A program made the position numbers and the translations under genes. Shown here one piece after another: positions 1 through 9,847 of a stretch of DNA of 64,000 nt (the first letter of the stretch is position 1; every line of letters begins with the position of its first letter). The notes under the pieces were generated by a model. It did not search any database and was not told where the DNA came from. It was given only the letters and a program-made list of their open reading frames with translations. The DNA is taken from assembly GCA_014238945.1 (NCBI GenBank), contig JABAAB010000101.1:17441-81440 (forward strand), written 5' to 3'. The stretch is from Lysobacterales bacterium (GTDB lineage Bacteria > Pseudomonadota > Gammaproteobacteria > Xanthomonadales > SZUA-36).

Positions 1-744
<744 letters not shown>

Positions 745-839
745 CTACCCGTTTATGGCGACAGGCAATTGTTCTTCTTTATGCAGTTTCCAATCTATGT
801 TAAAAGGTGCAACTAATCCGCATTTTTAATAGTGACTTG

Positions 840-1379
840 ATGAACTCTCAACCCCGAGTAAAAAAGCACCCGGGAACGCACCCGGTTGTAGCCTGCAAAT
901 GGTCCGTATTCCTTGCCCTGGCTGGCTCACTGTGGTTCTTTGCAGTTGACGCGAAGGCAGTTGAAATCACCGAATGGCGTTTTCAGACCTCACTGTACAC
1001 CAAGCACTGGGACCCGGAACCTTATCACGTCAATCAGCAGCACCTGCTTGACATCCAGGCACAGACGTCTTCCAGCTGGTTCTATGGCTTTGCTTATTTC
1101 GATAATTCTTTTGGACAAGCCAGTCAGTACTTGTATGCTGGCTACGGATGGAATCTGTTCGGACGCGAGTGGGCATATTTCAGGTTGACCGGTGGGTTGT
1201 TGCATGGCTACAAGGAACCCTACGAGAACAAGATTCCGCTGAACGAACTGGGTATTGCACCCGTGCTCGTTCCATCGGTGGGCTTCCGCTACAAACGCGT
1301 ATTCAGTGAAATCCTGATCGGCGGTAATTCCGCCGTAACGGTAACGGCCGGGTTCAGTTTCGGCCATAAAAAGGAATGA
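840..1379 (+). CDS. PagP-like outer-membrane beta-barrel protein, exported
   Basis: This codes for about 179 residues from the ATG at 840; a GTG at 807 is in frame but less likely. A basic start is followed by a hydrophobic signal (VFLALAGSLWFFAVDAKA) ending in an AxA-type cleavage site. The mature part is rich in alternating aromatic and small residues (YLYAGYGWNLF, LLHGYKEPYENKIP, FSFGHKKE) typical of a small barrel. Order and spacing resemble lipid A palmitoyltransferase PagP (an FDNSFGQ segment, then AGYGW, then a PVLVPSVGF-like segment), but I cannot confirm the catalytic residues. It lies 13 bases before parE without an obvious functional link. An acyltransferase role is inference; the barrel call is firmer. 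Confidence 0.6.
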   Translation: MNSQPRVKKHPGTHPVVACKWSVFLALAGSLWFFAVDAKAVEITEWRFQTSLYTKHWDPEPYHVNQQHLLDIQAQTSSSWFYGFAYFDNSFGQASQYLYAGYGWNLFGREWAYFRLTGGLLHGYKEPYENKIPLNELGIAPVLVPSVGFRYKRVFSEILIGGNSAVTVTAGFSFGHKKE

Positions 1380-1392
1380 TTTCAGAAACCAA

Positions 1393-3276
1393 ATGAGCAA
1401 GCAGTATCAGGCAAAGGACATTGAGGTCCTTTCAGGACTCGAACCGGTGCAACGCCGGCCTGGCATGTACACCGACACGACCCAGCCCAATCACCTGGTA
1501 CAGGAGGTCATTGACAACAGTGTGGACGAGGCACTGGCAGGATATTGCAAGGATATTGAAGTCACGTTGCACGAAGACGGTTCGATCGAGGTCACGGACA
1601 ATGGTCGTGGTATGCCGGTTGATAATCATCCGGAGCACGGTATACCCGGCGTCGAACTGATCCTCACCCGTCTGCACGCCGGTGGCAAGTTCAACAATGA
1701 TAACTACCAGTTCGCGGGTGGCCTGCACGGCGTGGGCGTATCCGTAGTCAATGCCCTGTCGACTGATTTTGAAATCTGGGTCAAACGCGAAGGACGCGAA
1801 CACCACATGACACTCAGGGACGGTGCCAAGACATCTGAACTGGAGGTACTGGGAACGGTTGGACAACGCAACACTGGAACACGCATCCGTTTCTGGCCCG
1901 ATCCTAAATATTTTGACAGTGCAAAAATTGGCTATAAAAAACTACAACACCTGTTGCGCGCAAAGGCCGTATTGTGCCCCGGTCTGCATGTCAGCCTGTG
2001 TGTCGCCAAGACCGGAGAAAAAGAGGAGTGGCAGTTTGACCAGGGGTTGGAAGATTATTTACAAAATGAATTGTTGGGCATCACCCAGTTACCTGAACAA
2101 CCCTTCACAGTTGAAATGAAAGGCAGTGATTCGGAGGTCAGCTGGGCCTTGTGCTGGTTACCTGAAGGAGGGCAACTGCAGGAGAGTTACGTCAACCTGA
2201 TACCAACCATTTCCGGTGGCACACACGTCAATGGTCTGCGCACCGGGCTGGTTGAGGCGTTGCGTGAATTCTGTGTGTTACACACCCTGCTGCCACGGGG
2301 AATTCGACTCGCTCCTGATGATATCTGGGACCGTATTGCCTACATTGTGTCGGTCAAGATGTCCGACCCGCAATTCAGTGGGCAGACCAAGGAGCGTTTG
2401 TCATCACGGGCCTGCGCGACCTTCGTTTCAGGTGTGGTAAAAGATTCCTTCAGTCTGTGGCTGAACCGTCATGTCAGCGATGGTGAGGCCATCGCAACGC
2501 TGGCCATTGCCAATGCCCAGAAACGCATGAAGAAAGGTCGGCAGGTGGTGCGTAAAAAAGTTACGTCCGGCCCTGCACTGCCCGGCAAGCTGGCCGATTG
2601 CACCAGCCAGGACCTGTCCCTTACCGAGCTGTTCCTGGTCGAAGGAGACTCCGCAGGGGGCTCTGCAAAACAGGCACGGAACCGGGAATACCAGGCGATC
2701 CTGCCGTTGCGGGGAAAAATTCTAAATACCTGGGAAGTTGAATCCGATGCGGTACTATCCAACCAGGAGGTGCATGATATTTCAGTGGCTATTGGCGTTG
2801 ACCCGGGCTCTCAAAAGATTTCCGATCTGCGCTACGGTAAGATCATCATCCTGGCGGATGCCGACTCCGACGGTCTGCACATTGCGACCCTGCTCTGCGC
2901 CCTGTTTCTGAAACATTTCAGGGCCCTGGTGGAAACCGGTCATGTTTTTGTTGCCATGCCTCCGCTTTATCGTATCGACATTGGCAAGGAAACCCACTAT
3001 GCACTGGATGCGGAAGAACGCCAGGCCATCCTCGATGTCATAGCGGCCGAGAAAAAGAAAGGCAAGATAATGGAAACCCGGTTCAAAGGCCTGGGTGAAA
3101 TGAATCCCTTGCAGTTGCGTGAAAGCACGGTCGATCCGGATACGCGAAGACTGGTGCAACTGACCATAGACAGCGATGCCAGAACCAACTCGATGATGGA
3201 CATGTTGCTCGGCAAGAAACGAGCGGCAGACAGGAAAGCATGGCTGGAGGACAAGGGTGACCTCGCATCGGTGTGA
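1393..3276 (+). CDS. parE: DNA topoisomerase IV subunit B
   Basis: 627 residues, the normal length for ParE. The GHKL ATPase region carries EVIDNSVDEALAG, the DNGRGMPV motif and GGLHGVGVSVVNAL. The TOPRIM domain shows LVEGDSAGGSAKQAR, PLRGKILNTWEV and the DADSDGLHI metal-binding acidic cluster. The C-terminus has the RFKGLGEMNP motif common to GyrB and ParE. The N-terminal KDIEVLSGLEPVQRRPGMY and the lack of the long GyrB insertion indicate ParE. With ParC it forms the A2B2 enzyme that separates daughter chromosomes. parC follows 72 bases downstream on the same strand, so co-transcription is likely. Confidence 0.97.
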   Translation: MSKQYQAKDIEVLSGLEPVQRRPGMYTDTTQPNHLVQEVIDNSVDEALAGYCKDIEVTLHEDGSIEVTDNGRGMPVDNHPEHGIPGVELILTRLHAGGKFNNDNYQFAGGLHGVGVSVVNALSTDFEIWVKREGREHHMTLRDGAKTSELEVLGTVGQRNTGTRIRFWPDPKYFDSAKIGYKKLQHLLRAKAVLCPGLHVSLCVAKTGEKEEWQFDQGLEDYLQNELLGITQLPEQPFTVEMKGSDSEVSWALCWLPEGGQLQESYVNLIPTISGGTHVNGLRTGLVEALREFCVLHTLLPRGIRLAPDDIWDRIAYIVSVKMSDPQFSGQTKERLSSRACATFVSGVVKDSFSLWLNRHVSDGEAIATLAIANAQKRMKKGRQVVRKKVTSGPALPGKLADCTSQDLSLTELFLVEGDSAGGSAKQARNREYQAILPLRGKILNTWEVESDAVLSNQEVHDISVAIGVDPGSQKISDLRYGKIIILADADSDGLHIATLLCALFLKHFRALVETGHVFVAMPPLYRIDIGKETHYALDAEERQAILDVIAAEKKKGKIMETRFKGLGEMNPLQLRESTVDPDTRRLVQLTIDSDARTNSMMDMLLGKKRAADRKAWLEDKGDLASV

Positions 3277-3348
3277 AGTCAAAACAGATTAATTTTGTAA
3301 CCATTTTTTTAATGATCGACAACCGGCTATATCAAGCGACAGAATCCA

Positions 3349-5601
3349 ATGAACGAAATCACACAGAGTTTTTCTGAACACGAACAGATTCCACTCAGAA
3401 AATACGCCGAAAAGGCCTACCTGGATTACTCCATGTACGTGGTGCTGGACCGGGCCCTGCCCCACATCGGCGACGGTCTGAAACCAGTACAGCGGCGTAT
3501 TATTTACGCGATGAGTGAACTGGGTTTGAGCGCTGCATCAAAACACAAGAAATCCGCACGCACGGTGGGTGATGTCCTGGGTAAGTTTCACCCGCATGGT
3601 GATTCGGCCTGTTACGAGGCCATGGTGCTGATGGCACAACCATTTTCCTATCGTTATCCACTGATTGACGGGCAGGGAAATTTCGGTTCCCCCGACGACC
3701 CGAAATCCTTTGCGGCCATGCGCTACACCGAATCACGTATGTCACCCTATGCAAAAACACTGCTGGCCGAGCTGGGTATGGGCACCGTTGAATGGACACC
3801 CAACTTCGATGGCACATTGAAGGAGCCCTCCCTGCTTCCCGCCCGCCTGCCCAATATTCTGCTCAATGGCAGCACCGGTATTGCGGTGGGAATGGCAACG
3901 GATATTCCACCACACAATTTGCGGGAAGTTGTCAGTGCCTGTATCCGTCTTCTTGATGAACCAAAGGCCAGCGTGGCGGAACTTTTCGAGCACATCAGGG
4001 CACCTGACTTTCCAACCGATGCGGAAATCATCACACCACGCGAAGACCTGCTGAAGATGTATGAGACCGGGCATGGGTCGGTCAAAATGCGTGCTGTTTG
4101 GGAACCCGAACACGGAGACATCGTCATAACGGCGTTGCCACATCAGGTATCACCTGCCAAGGTGCTGGAACAGATCGCACAGCAGATGAGAAGCAAGAAA
4201 TTGCCCATGGTCGAAGATCTGCGTGATGAGTCGGATCATGAAAACCCCACCCGACTGGTTATTGTGCCCCGCTCCAACCGGGTCGACATCGAGCAACTAC
4301 TTAATCACCTGTTTGCGACCACTGATCTGGAACGTAATTATCGTGTCAATCTGAACATTATTGGCAACAGTGGCAAGCCCCAGGTACTGAACCTGCGCAA
4401 GCTGCTCAAACAATGGTTGACATTCCGGCTCAAGACGGTCCGTCTGAGGCTCGAATTTCGTCTCGACCAGGTGGTAGACCGTCTGCATATACTTGAAGGT
4501 CTGTTGATCGCTTTTCTGAATATTGACGAGGTAATCCGCATTATCCGCACCGAGGACGAACCAAAACCGGTACTGATGAGACACTTTGAGATCACCGGAA
4601 CCCAGGCAGATGCCATTCTGGATACGAAACTCCGCAACCTGGCCAGGTTGCAGGAGATGAAGATCCGCGGCGAACAGGCCGAACTGGCGGAGGAACGCGA
4701 CGGACTGGAAATCACACTCGGCTCAAAGCAGAGAATGAAAACGCTGGTGAAGACGGAACTGGTGGCCGATGCAGAAAAATACGGGGATGATAGACGCTCA
4801 CAACTGGTTGAACGTGATGCATCACAGGCCTTGAAAGAAGAAGACCTGATCCCCTCGGAGCCGTGCACGGTGGTATTGTCAAAATCCGGTTGGGTCAGGG
4901 CAGCCAAGGGGCACGAGATCGATGCGTCCACCCTGAATTACAAATCCGGTGACGAGTTCCAGCACGCCGCCAGGGGTCGAAGCAACCAGCAGGCGGTGTT
5001 CCTGGATTCGACCGGGCGCGCCTATGCGTTACCTGCACATACCCTGCCGTCGGCACGCAGTCTTGGCGAACCACTGACCTCCCGTTTTACACTTCCCCAG
5101 GACGCAGGGTTTCTATACGCGATCGCCGGTGCAACGGATCAGAAACTGGTTCTGGCCAGCTCTTACGGATACGGGTTTGTAGCCGAAACGGGGAAATTGC
5201 ACAGTCGTATGAAAGCAGGCAAAGCCATGATTTCACTGCCGGGGGATTCCACGCCGGTGGCCCCGGCCATCATCACTTCCGATGATGCGGACACGGTGGT
5301 TTGTGTCACCTCGGATGGCTACCTGCTGGCATTTTCCCTGGCTGACCTGCCCGAACTGTCAAAAGGCAAGGGCAACAAGCTGATCAACATCCCCCCCAAA
5401 CGCCTGAAGGCGGGTGAGGAGCACATGATCGGCATCGCGATCGTCGCACCTCGTGATGAGATCCTGGTGTGGGCTGGCCAGCGCTATATGCGTATCGGCA
5501 AAAAGGACCTGGAGCACTTCCGGGGAGAACGTGCCAATCGCGGTCGCAAACTACCCAGGGGATTTCAACGTGTAACAAAAATTGAACCGGCGATTGACTG
5601 A
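3349..5601 (+). CDS. parC: DNA topoisomerase IV subunit A
   Basis: 750 residues, full length for ParC. The N-terminal winged-helix domain contains [18 protein letters not shown], which covers the quinolone-resistance region with the sensitive-type Ser and Glu, and [10 protein letters not shown] with the DNA-linking tyrosine (about residue 126). The C-terminal part has divergent beta-pinwheel blades (for example [18 protein letters not shown] and [17 protein letters not shown]) as in ParC rather than GyrA. It makes the transient double-strand break of topoisomerase IV with ParE encoded just upstream. A hairpin at 5638-5660 follows the stop and could end the transcript. Confidence 0.97.
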   Translation: MNEITQSFSEHEQIPLRKYAEKAYLDYSMYVVLDRALPHIGDGLKPVQRRIIYAMSELGLSAASKHKKSARTVGDVLGKFHPHGDSACYEAMVLMAQPFSYRYPLIDGQGNFGSPDDPKSFAAMRYTESRMSPYAKTLLAELGMGTVEWTPNFDGTLKEPSLLPARLPNILLNGSTGIAVGMATDIPPHNLREVVSACIRLLDEPKASVAELFEHIRAPDFPTDAEIITPREDLLKMYETGHGSVKMRAVWEPEHGDIVITALPHQVSPAKVLEQIAQQMRSKKLPMVEDLRDESDHENPTRLVIVPRSNRVDIEQLLNHLFATTDLERNYRVNLNIIGNSGKPQVLNLRKLLKQWLTFRLKTVRLRLEFRLDQVVDRLHILEGLLIAFLNIDEVIRIIRTEDEPKPVLMRHFEITGTQADAILDTKLRNLARLQEMKIRGEQAELAEERDGLEITLGSKQRMKTLVKTELVADAEKYGDDRRSQLVERDASQALKEEDLIPSEPCTVVLSKSGWVRAAKGHEIDASTLNYKSGDEFQHAARGRSNQQAVFLDSTGRAYALPAHTLPSARSLGEPLTSRFTLPQDAGFLYAIAGATDQKLVLASSYGYGFVAETGKLHSRMKAGKAMISLPGDSTPVAPAIITSDDADTVVCVTSDGYLLAFSLADLPELSKGKGNKLINIPPKRLKAGEEHMIGIAIVAPRDEILVWAGQRYMRIGKKDLEHFRGERANRGRKLPRGFQRVTKIEPAID

Positions 5602-5637
5602 AATAAAACCGATTGAAATGTTGAAAAACTAAAAAGG

Positions 5638-5660
5638 AATACAGGCCAATGACCTGTATT
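5638..5660. terminator. Hairpin terminator shared by convergent genes
   Basis: A perfect 8-bp inverted repeat (AATACAGG and CCTGTATT) with a 7-base loop lies between parC and the convergent LuxR/DUF4199 gene. On the minus strand the stem is followed by TTCCTTTTTAGTTTTTC, a good U-tract, so it fits an intrinsic terminator for the minus-strand gene. On the plus strand the following sequence is only mildly T-rich. Confidence 0.65.
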
Positions 5661-5713
5661 CTGTCTTCGCTGTTATTTATACGGCATGAAGTAAAATATG
5701 AACCGTTTTGGAC

Positions 5714-6478
5714 TCAAGCCTCCGCGGTGGGCAAAACCTGGTTTTTACGCAGAATTGCCGCGCTGATCAACGTTATCACAACACCAATGGGAAAGATTTC
5801 CATGAAGGTAATCGTCAGGCGATAAATGGTGTTTCCATAGCTCTCTTTCATTGCTTCCATTTCCGCCACCAATTTGCTCATTTCTACCTCGGTGGCACCT
5901 TCCATTCTGCGTTGTTCGATGATGGAATCCGTATAGTCATTTATAAAGGCACAGTCGGTGAGTGAAAGGTTTACTTCCCAGGCCACAACGTAAATCAGAG
6001 CTGCAACCAGGGTGATGCCCAAACCCACCTGCGAGGCCGTGGAGTAACGAATTACACCACCCAGCTCGCGATCGCGATATCTTTTCACGCCAAAAAATAT
6101 CAGGCGTAACTCCCTGGCTTTCATTACTGCCTGTGTGCGCCGGGTGACTCCGAGTTTGTCGTACAGGTGCGACAGGTGGGTTTTGACGGTATTGGGTGAA
6201 ACAAAAATGTTCTCCGCAATATCCTTGTTCCAATTACCGGCGGCCAGCTGCACCAGTACCTCGAGTTCGCGTTTGCTGATACCCAGATAATCGAGCGCCT
6301 TCCGGTTTGGCACAAAATCTTCAGGGCTTTTTTGATGTACAAGACGACGGCCTGCCCAGATTCCCAGTCCGGTAAACAACAATGCAATGATGGCGATATA
6401 TATTTCGGTCGGCAGCACCAGTACATTCAACTTGTACTCAATGAACTGAAGCAGCCAGGTGAACCCTGCCAACGCCAC
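5714..6478 (-). CDS. LuxR-type HTH regulator fused to a truncated DUF4199 membrane domain
   Basis: One frame joins two things usually seen as separate proteins. Residues 1-125 form a small membrane LuxR-family regulator: two hydrophobic segments (around 3-25 and 27-43), then a GerE helix-turn-helix (LGISKRELEVLVQLAAG, VSPNTVKTHLSHLYDKLGV, RRTQAVMKAREL). From residue 127 it turns directly into the second half of a DUF4199-type protein (FFGVKRYRDRELGGVIRY, a membrane helix, an acidic stretch with EMEAMKESYGN, then FMEIFPIGVVITLISAAIL). The first part of DUF4199, with its first membrane helices, is missing. The coordinates use the GTG at 6478; the frame is open further up and a GTG at 6504 is one base out of frame. 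Whether the fusion is functional is unknown. Confidence 0.75.
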   Translation of the reverse strand: MALAGFTWLLQFIEYKLNVLVLPTEIYIAIIALLFTGLGIWAGRRLVHQKSPEDFVPNRKALDYLGISKRELEVLVQLAAGNWNKDIAENIFVSPNTVKTHLSHLYDKLGVTRRTQAVMKARELRLIFFGVKRYRDRELGGVIRYSTASQVGLGITLVAALIYVVAWEVNLSLTDCAFINDYTDSIIEQRRMEGATEVEMSKLVAEMEAMKESYGNTIYRLTITFMEIFPIGVVITLISAAILRKNQVLPTAEA

Positions 6479-6621
6479 GGCATAGATGAAGATGGTTTTT
6501 TCACAAGGTGAATTTTATGTCAGCTAGCCCACCTGTCAGGCAATTGTTCTCGCCAACTATTCGAATATCGGTAATGGATTCAGATAAATCCTATACTGAT
6601 CAGCAAAATTGAGAACCCAAC

Positions 6622-7068
6622 ATGAAAAGCCACCACCTCGCCCAACTGAACCTCGCCGATATGAAATATTCTGCAGATTCACCCGAACTTGCAGATTTTG
6701 TCGATAATCTCGAGCGAATCAATGAGTTGGCAGAACAGTCAGCCGGCTTTGTCTGGCGTCTGCAAACCGATGAGGGTGATGCCACCGAAATCGACTTCTT
6801 CGGGGCCAATATGCTGGTAAACATGAGTGTCTGGACCGACGTGGGGTCCTTGCACAAATTTGTTTTTCGCTCTGCGCATACCCATATCATGGCTCGGCGC
6901 AAAGAATGGTTTAACAGACTCAGCGAGACTTACTCAGTACTGTGGTGGATACCTGCTGGTAGGGTCCCCGATCTTGAAGAAGCCCGGGACAGACTGGAGT
7001 GTTTGCAATCAAATGGCCCGACACCGCGGGCATTTACCTTCAAGCAGACCTTTGATCCACCTGCCTGA
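6622..7068 (+). CDS. DUF3291 family protein
   Basis: 148 residues starting MKSHHLAQLNLADMKYSADS. It matches the DUF3291 pattern: HLAQLNxA start, SPELADFVDNLERINELAEQ, SAGFVWRLQTDEGDA, NMSVWTDVGSLHKFVFRSAH, a WWIPAGRVPDLEEARDRL segment and a final PRAFTFKQTFDP. The fold is expected to be a dimeric alpha+beta-barrel like antibiotic-biosynthesis monooxygenases, but no reaction is known for the family. It is soluble and lacks a signal. It stands alone between a divergent LuxR/DUF4199 gene and a convergent MFS gene. Confidence 0.85.
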   Translation: MKSHHLAQLNLADMKYSADSPELADFVDNLERINELAEQSAGFVWRLQTDEGDATEIDFFGANMLVNMSVWTDVGSLHKFVFRSAHTHIMARRKEWFNRLSETYSVLWWIPAGRVPDLEEARDRLECLQSNGPTPRAFTFKQTFDPPA

Positions 7069-7091
7069 CGCAGACAGATACGCAAGTCAGG
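7064..7091. terminator. Possible weak hairpin between convergent genes
   Basis: A 6-bp inverted repeat (CCTGAC and GTCAGG) spans the stop of the DUF3291 gene and the short gap before the convergent MFS gene. The loop is long (16 bases) and no T-run follows, so it is only a tentative terminator. Confidence 0.25.
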
Positions 7092-7099
7092 ATTGATCG

Positions 7100-8341
7100 T
7101 TAGCCGGATTCTTGATCAGTCTTCCGGACGAACTTCAGATAAATTGTCAATGAAGCAACAAGACCCACTGCGCAGATCGCTGCCGTGGTAAAAAAGAAAT
7201 AACGATACCCCGTGGGCCCAGGGTAGGTATCCAGCAGCACGCCACCCAGTAACGGCATGAAAATATCCGGTGTATAACCGATTGCAGATACGAATCCCGC
7301 CGCTGTGCCGGTCACCGCCAGCGGTACACCCCCCTCTTCGAGCAGGGCGAAATAGATTCCCCGCATGGCGAATACCACCAGTGATGCGATGGCGATGTTC
7401 AGCAACATCATTGGAATCATGGCCGAACTGCCTGGCATCACGGCAAAAACACTGAAACTGATGATCAGTACCATGAACAGGAATGCAACGGTCCTGGCGA
7501 TACCCAGTTTATCCGCGACAAAGCCTGCCACCAGAGCCGCCATTGGTTTCAGCCACATCTTGCCGACACTGATGGTCGCTGCAATGGTCACACTCATCAT
7601 GAAAATATCGGTTGCGTAGGAGGTAAATCGGAAGGTTCCCCAGTATGTGCAATAACCGGTAAAAATGACCGTGGCAATCAACCACACGACGGGCATTTTA
7701 ATGGTCGCTATGATGTCACTTAGCCCGATCTTGTGGGCATCTTCCGCGCCCCTGCCGTCATCAACCTCGTCTTCCAACGTGAACCAGGCAAGGACACCGA
7801 GTGCCAGCGTGAACACGGATGACAGGATGATAACGACCGCAAGTGCGGAGTCACCGCTTCCCAGTGCTGCAAAAACTGCCAGCAGAGCCACCCCGGTAAG
7901 TACCTCCCCTATACCGCGCCCGGATTCCAGAATTCCAAAAGCCCGCCCCTGCTCTTCCGGTGGCGCCCAGTTGCGTGTGACCCTTATCATCGCACCCCAG
8001 AACAGGAACGAAATGGCGACACCCCAAAAAGCATGCAACGCCAGGCTGATTGTATAACTCGGAAAGGTGGAGAAATAAAGACCGGAAAAACCGGTCAACA
8101 CCAGGGAAATCGTTATCAGCTTACGTGGAGATACACGATCCGCCAGCCAGCCACCGGGAAAATAGGAAATCAATGAGGTCACCCCGAAAACACTCATCAA
8201 CGAACCTACCTCGGTATTGTTCAGACTCAATGCCTGGGCCAAAGGTTTGTAATAGACCTCAAATAGGAACGGCAACCCGAAAATGATACCGCCTGAAAGA
8301 CTCAGTACGATCATGATCACCCAGTGGCGTACTTTGGTCAT
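7100..8341 (-). CDS. MFS transporter
   Basis: 413 residues with about twelve hydrophobic segments in two halves separated by a charged loop (EDEVDDGRGAEDAHKIG, around residue 190). The cytoplasmic loop between helices 2 and 3 has the MFS motif A form (GGWLADRVSPRKL), and the second half has a degenerate copy (GFVADKLGIAR). The start MTKVRHWVIMIVLSLSGGI and the pattern EVYYKPLAQALSLNNTEVGSL resemble bacterial carriers of organic acids or sugar phosphates, but the substrate cannot be read from sequence. It is convergent with the DUF3291 gene and has no enzyme partner nearby. Confidence 0.85.
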   Translation of the reverse strand: MTKVRHWVIMIVLSLSGGIIFGLPFLFEVYYKPLAQALSLNNTEVGSLMSVFGVTSLISYFPGGWLADRVSPRKLITISLVLTGFSGLYFSTFPSYTISLALHAFWGVAISFLFWGAMIRVTRNWAPPEEQGRAFGILESGRGIGEVLTGVALLAVFAALGSGDSALAVVIILSSVFTLALGVLAWFTLEDEVDDGRGAEDAHKIGLSDIIATIKMPVVWLIATVIFTGYCTYWGTFRFTSYATDIFMMSVTIAATISVGKMWLKPMAALVAGFVADKLGIARTVAFLFMVLIISFSVFAVMPGSSAMIPMMLLNIAIASLVVFAMRGIYFALLEEGGVPLAVTGTAAGFVSAIGYTPDIFMPLLGGVLLDTYPGPTGYRYFFFTTAAICAVGLVASLTIYLKFVRKTDQESG

Positions 8342-8646
8342 TTTTCTTATCCCTCAGAATATTCGGCAAGAACTATAGCACCGATGAAAATGCGGTTCAG
8401 GCGCAGCGCGTGAAACTTTGACCCTATCCATGGTGAGAGAAAAATCAGGGTGCGTGAGTACCTGTGCTCCCGGGGCCCCACAATCTGATGATCATGAGCG
8501 TGGAGGTTCCCGTCTCAAGAGTTACTCATGAGCCTGCAGATGCACAACCGAGGTCCAGGCCGAAATTTGAAGTCAGGGTAGCGCTTCTTAGTGGTAATAT
8601 TGGGGATGACACATATGAGTTAAATTTAACAGTACCGGAAAATGAA

Positions 8647-9009
8647 ATGGCAAAAATATTGTTAGTTGATGATTCAAAATTCGCAACCAACAGTTTGAAA
8701 CGGATTTGCGAAAAAGGTGGGCATGAGGTCGTTGGCCTGGCACAGGACGGAGGACAGGGGGTCGAGATGTTTGACAGGCTTGACCCGGATGTCGTCATAC
8801 TGGATTACCTGATGCCGGTTAAAGATGGCGAGACGGTTCTGAAAGAGATAATGCAAAGTGACCCCAATGCAATGGTAATCATGCTCTCTGGCGTGCGTAA
8901 CAAAGCACTGGAACAAAGACTGGAAGAGGCAGGGGTGAAAGCATTCATCAGAAAGCCGTGGACGGAAGATGATATTTTGGACCTGATCGAACAGGTTTCG
9001 GGTGACTGA
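8647..9009 (+). CDS. CheY-like stand-alone response regulator
   Basis: 120 residues, a single receiver domain. MAKILLVDDSKFATNSLKRI gives the acidic pair, VVILDYLMPVKDG holds the phospho-acceptor Asp (about residue 54), MVIMLSG the conserved Ser/Thr position, and AFIRKPW the conserved Lys. No output domain follows, so it probably acts through protein contacts, as CheY does. The frame is open upstream for 61 codons, but that stretch does not resemble a receiver domain and the ATG at 8647 starts exactly at the domain boundary. The kinase partner is not evident; three sensor kinases lie elsewhere in the window. Confidence 0.88.
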   Translation: MAKILLVDDSKFATNSLKRICEKGGHEVVGLAQDGGQGVEMFDRLDPDVVILDYLMPVKDGETVLKEIMQSDPNAMVIMLSGVRNKALEQRLEEAGVKAFIRKPWTEDDILDLIEQVSGD

Positions 9010-9032
9010 AGTTTGACGTGGTAAAAATAATT

Positions 9033-9776
9033 ATGAACAAATTTTCGTTTTTAAAATTCGCTGCGCCGACAGCCATACTGGTTTCTTTGCTTGTTCCGAC
9101 TTCCCCTGTCCGGGCCGGTGAAGAGCCTTCTGATCCCCGGATCCTGGTCTCCGGACTGGGCCGTTCTGATCTCGCCCCGGATATGGCCATTCTCTCGCTG
9201 ATGATTACCCGGGAGGCCGACACCGCCCGTGCAGCACTGGATGCCAACTCCAGTGCCATGAACAACGTACTCGAAGCCCTGAATGCCGAGGGTGTCGAGA
9301 CACGTGACATCCAGACCTCGAATTTCTCCATTCAACCGCGTTACTCCCGTCCGGGCCAGAATTCTTCGGGTCACAGGGAAGCGCCCAGGATCGTCGGTTA
9401 CACGGTCCGTAACGGTCTGGACGTACGGGTGCGGGATATCAATAAACTGGGTACCATCCTGGACAAATCGGTCACACTGGGTGTTAACCAGGGTGGCAAC
9501 ATCACTTTCACGAACAACGATCCGTCCGCTGCTATCGCGCAGGCACGAATCAGAGCCGTCAAAGAAGCGATGACCAAAGCACAAACGCTTGCCGAGGCTG
9601 CAGGAGTAAAAACTGGCAGAATTCTGGAGATATCTGAGCAATCCGCCAATCCTCGACCAGTTCCCCTGGCCAGGACCGAGATGGCCATGGTCCGATCTGC
9701 CGATTCAGTTCCGGTGGCCACAGGAGAAAACAGCTATAAAGTGACCGTCCACATCTCGATAGCTATCGATCAATAG
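9033..9776 (+). CDS. SIMPL domain (DUF541) periplasmic protein
   Basis: About 247 residues. An N-terminal signal (MNKFSFLKFAAPTAILVSLL, then VPTSPVRA) is followed by the SIMPL domain: ILVSGLGRSDLAPDMAILSL, TREADTARAALDANSSAMN, VETRDIQTSNFSIQPRY, IVGYTVRNGLDVRVRDINKL, and the C-terminal AVKEAMTKAQTLAEAAGVK. It is the family of E. coli YggE and of SIMPL/BP26 proteins, which form periplasmic oligomers. A role in stress tolerance has been proposed for some members, but no catalytic activity is known. The ATG at 9033 is preferred to a GTG at 9018 because it places the signal at the very start. It follows the CheY-like gene by 23 bases and could be co-transcribed. Confidence 0.9.
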   Translation: MNKFSFLKFAAPTAILVSLLVPTSPVRAGEEPSDPRILVSGLGRSDLAPDMAILSLMITREADTARAALDANSSAMNNVLEALNAEGVETRDIQTSNFSIQPRYSRPGQNSSGHREAPRIVGYTVRNGLDVRVRDINKLGTILDKSVTLGVNQGGNITFTNNDPSAAIAQARIRAVKEAMTKAQTLAEAAGVKTGRILEISEQSANPRPVPLARTEMAMVRSADSVPVATGENSYKVTVHISIAIDQ

Positions 9777-9847
9777 TGCATCCGGGTAATTAATCATTGT
9801 AAATATGGATACTGGCCATTAGCGACGAAAGCGAATGTTACGACGGA

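Noticed and set aside
8464..8646. N-terminal extension of the CheY-like regulator
   Set aside because: The extra 61 codons do not look like a domain, and the receiver starts precisely at the ATG at 8647.
9756..9769. 14-bp perfect palindrome TCGATAGCTATCGA
   Set aside because: It lies within the last codons of the SIMPL gene, has no T-run and no promoter next to it; probably chance.
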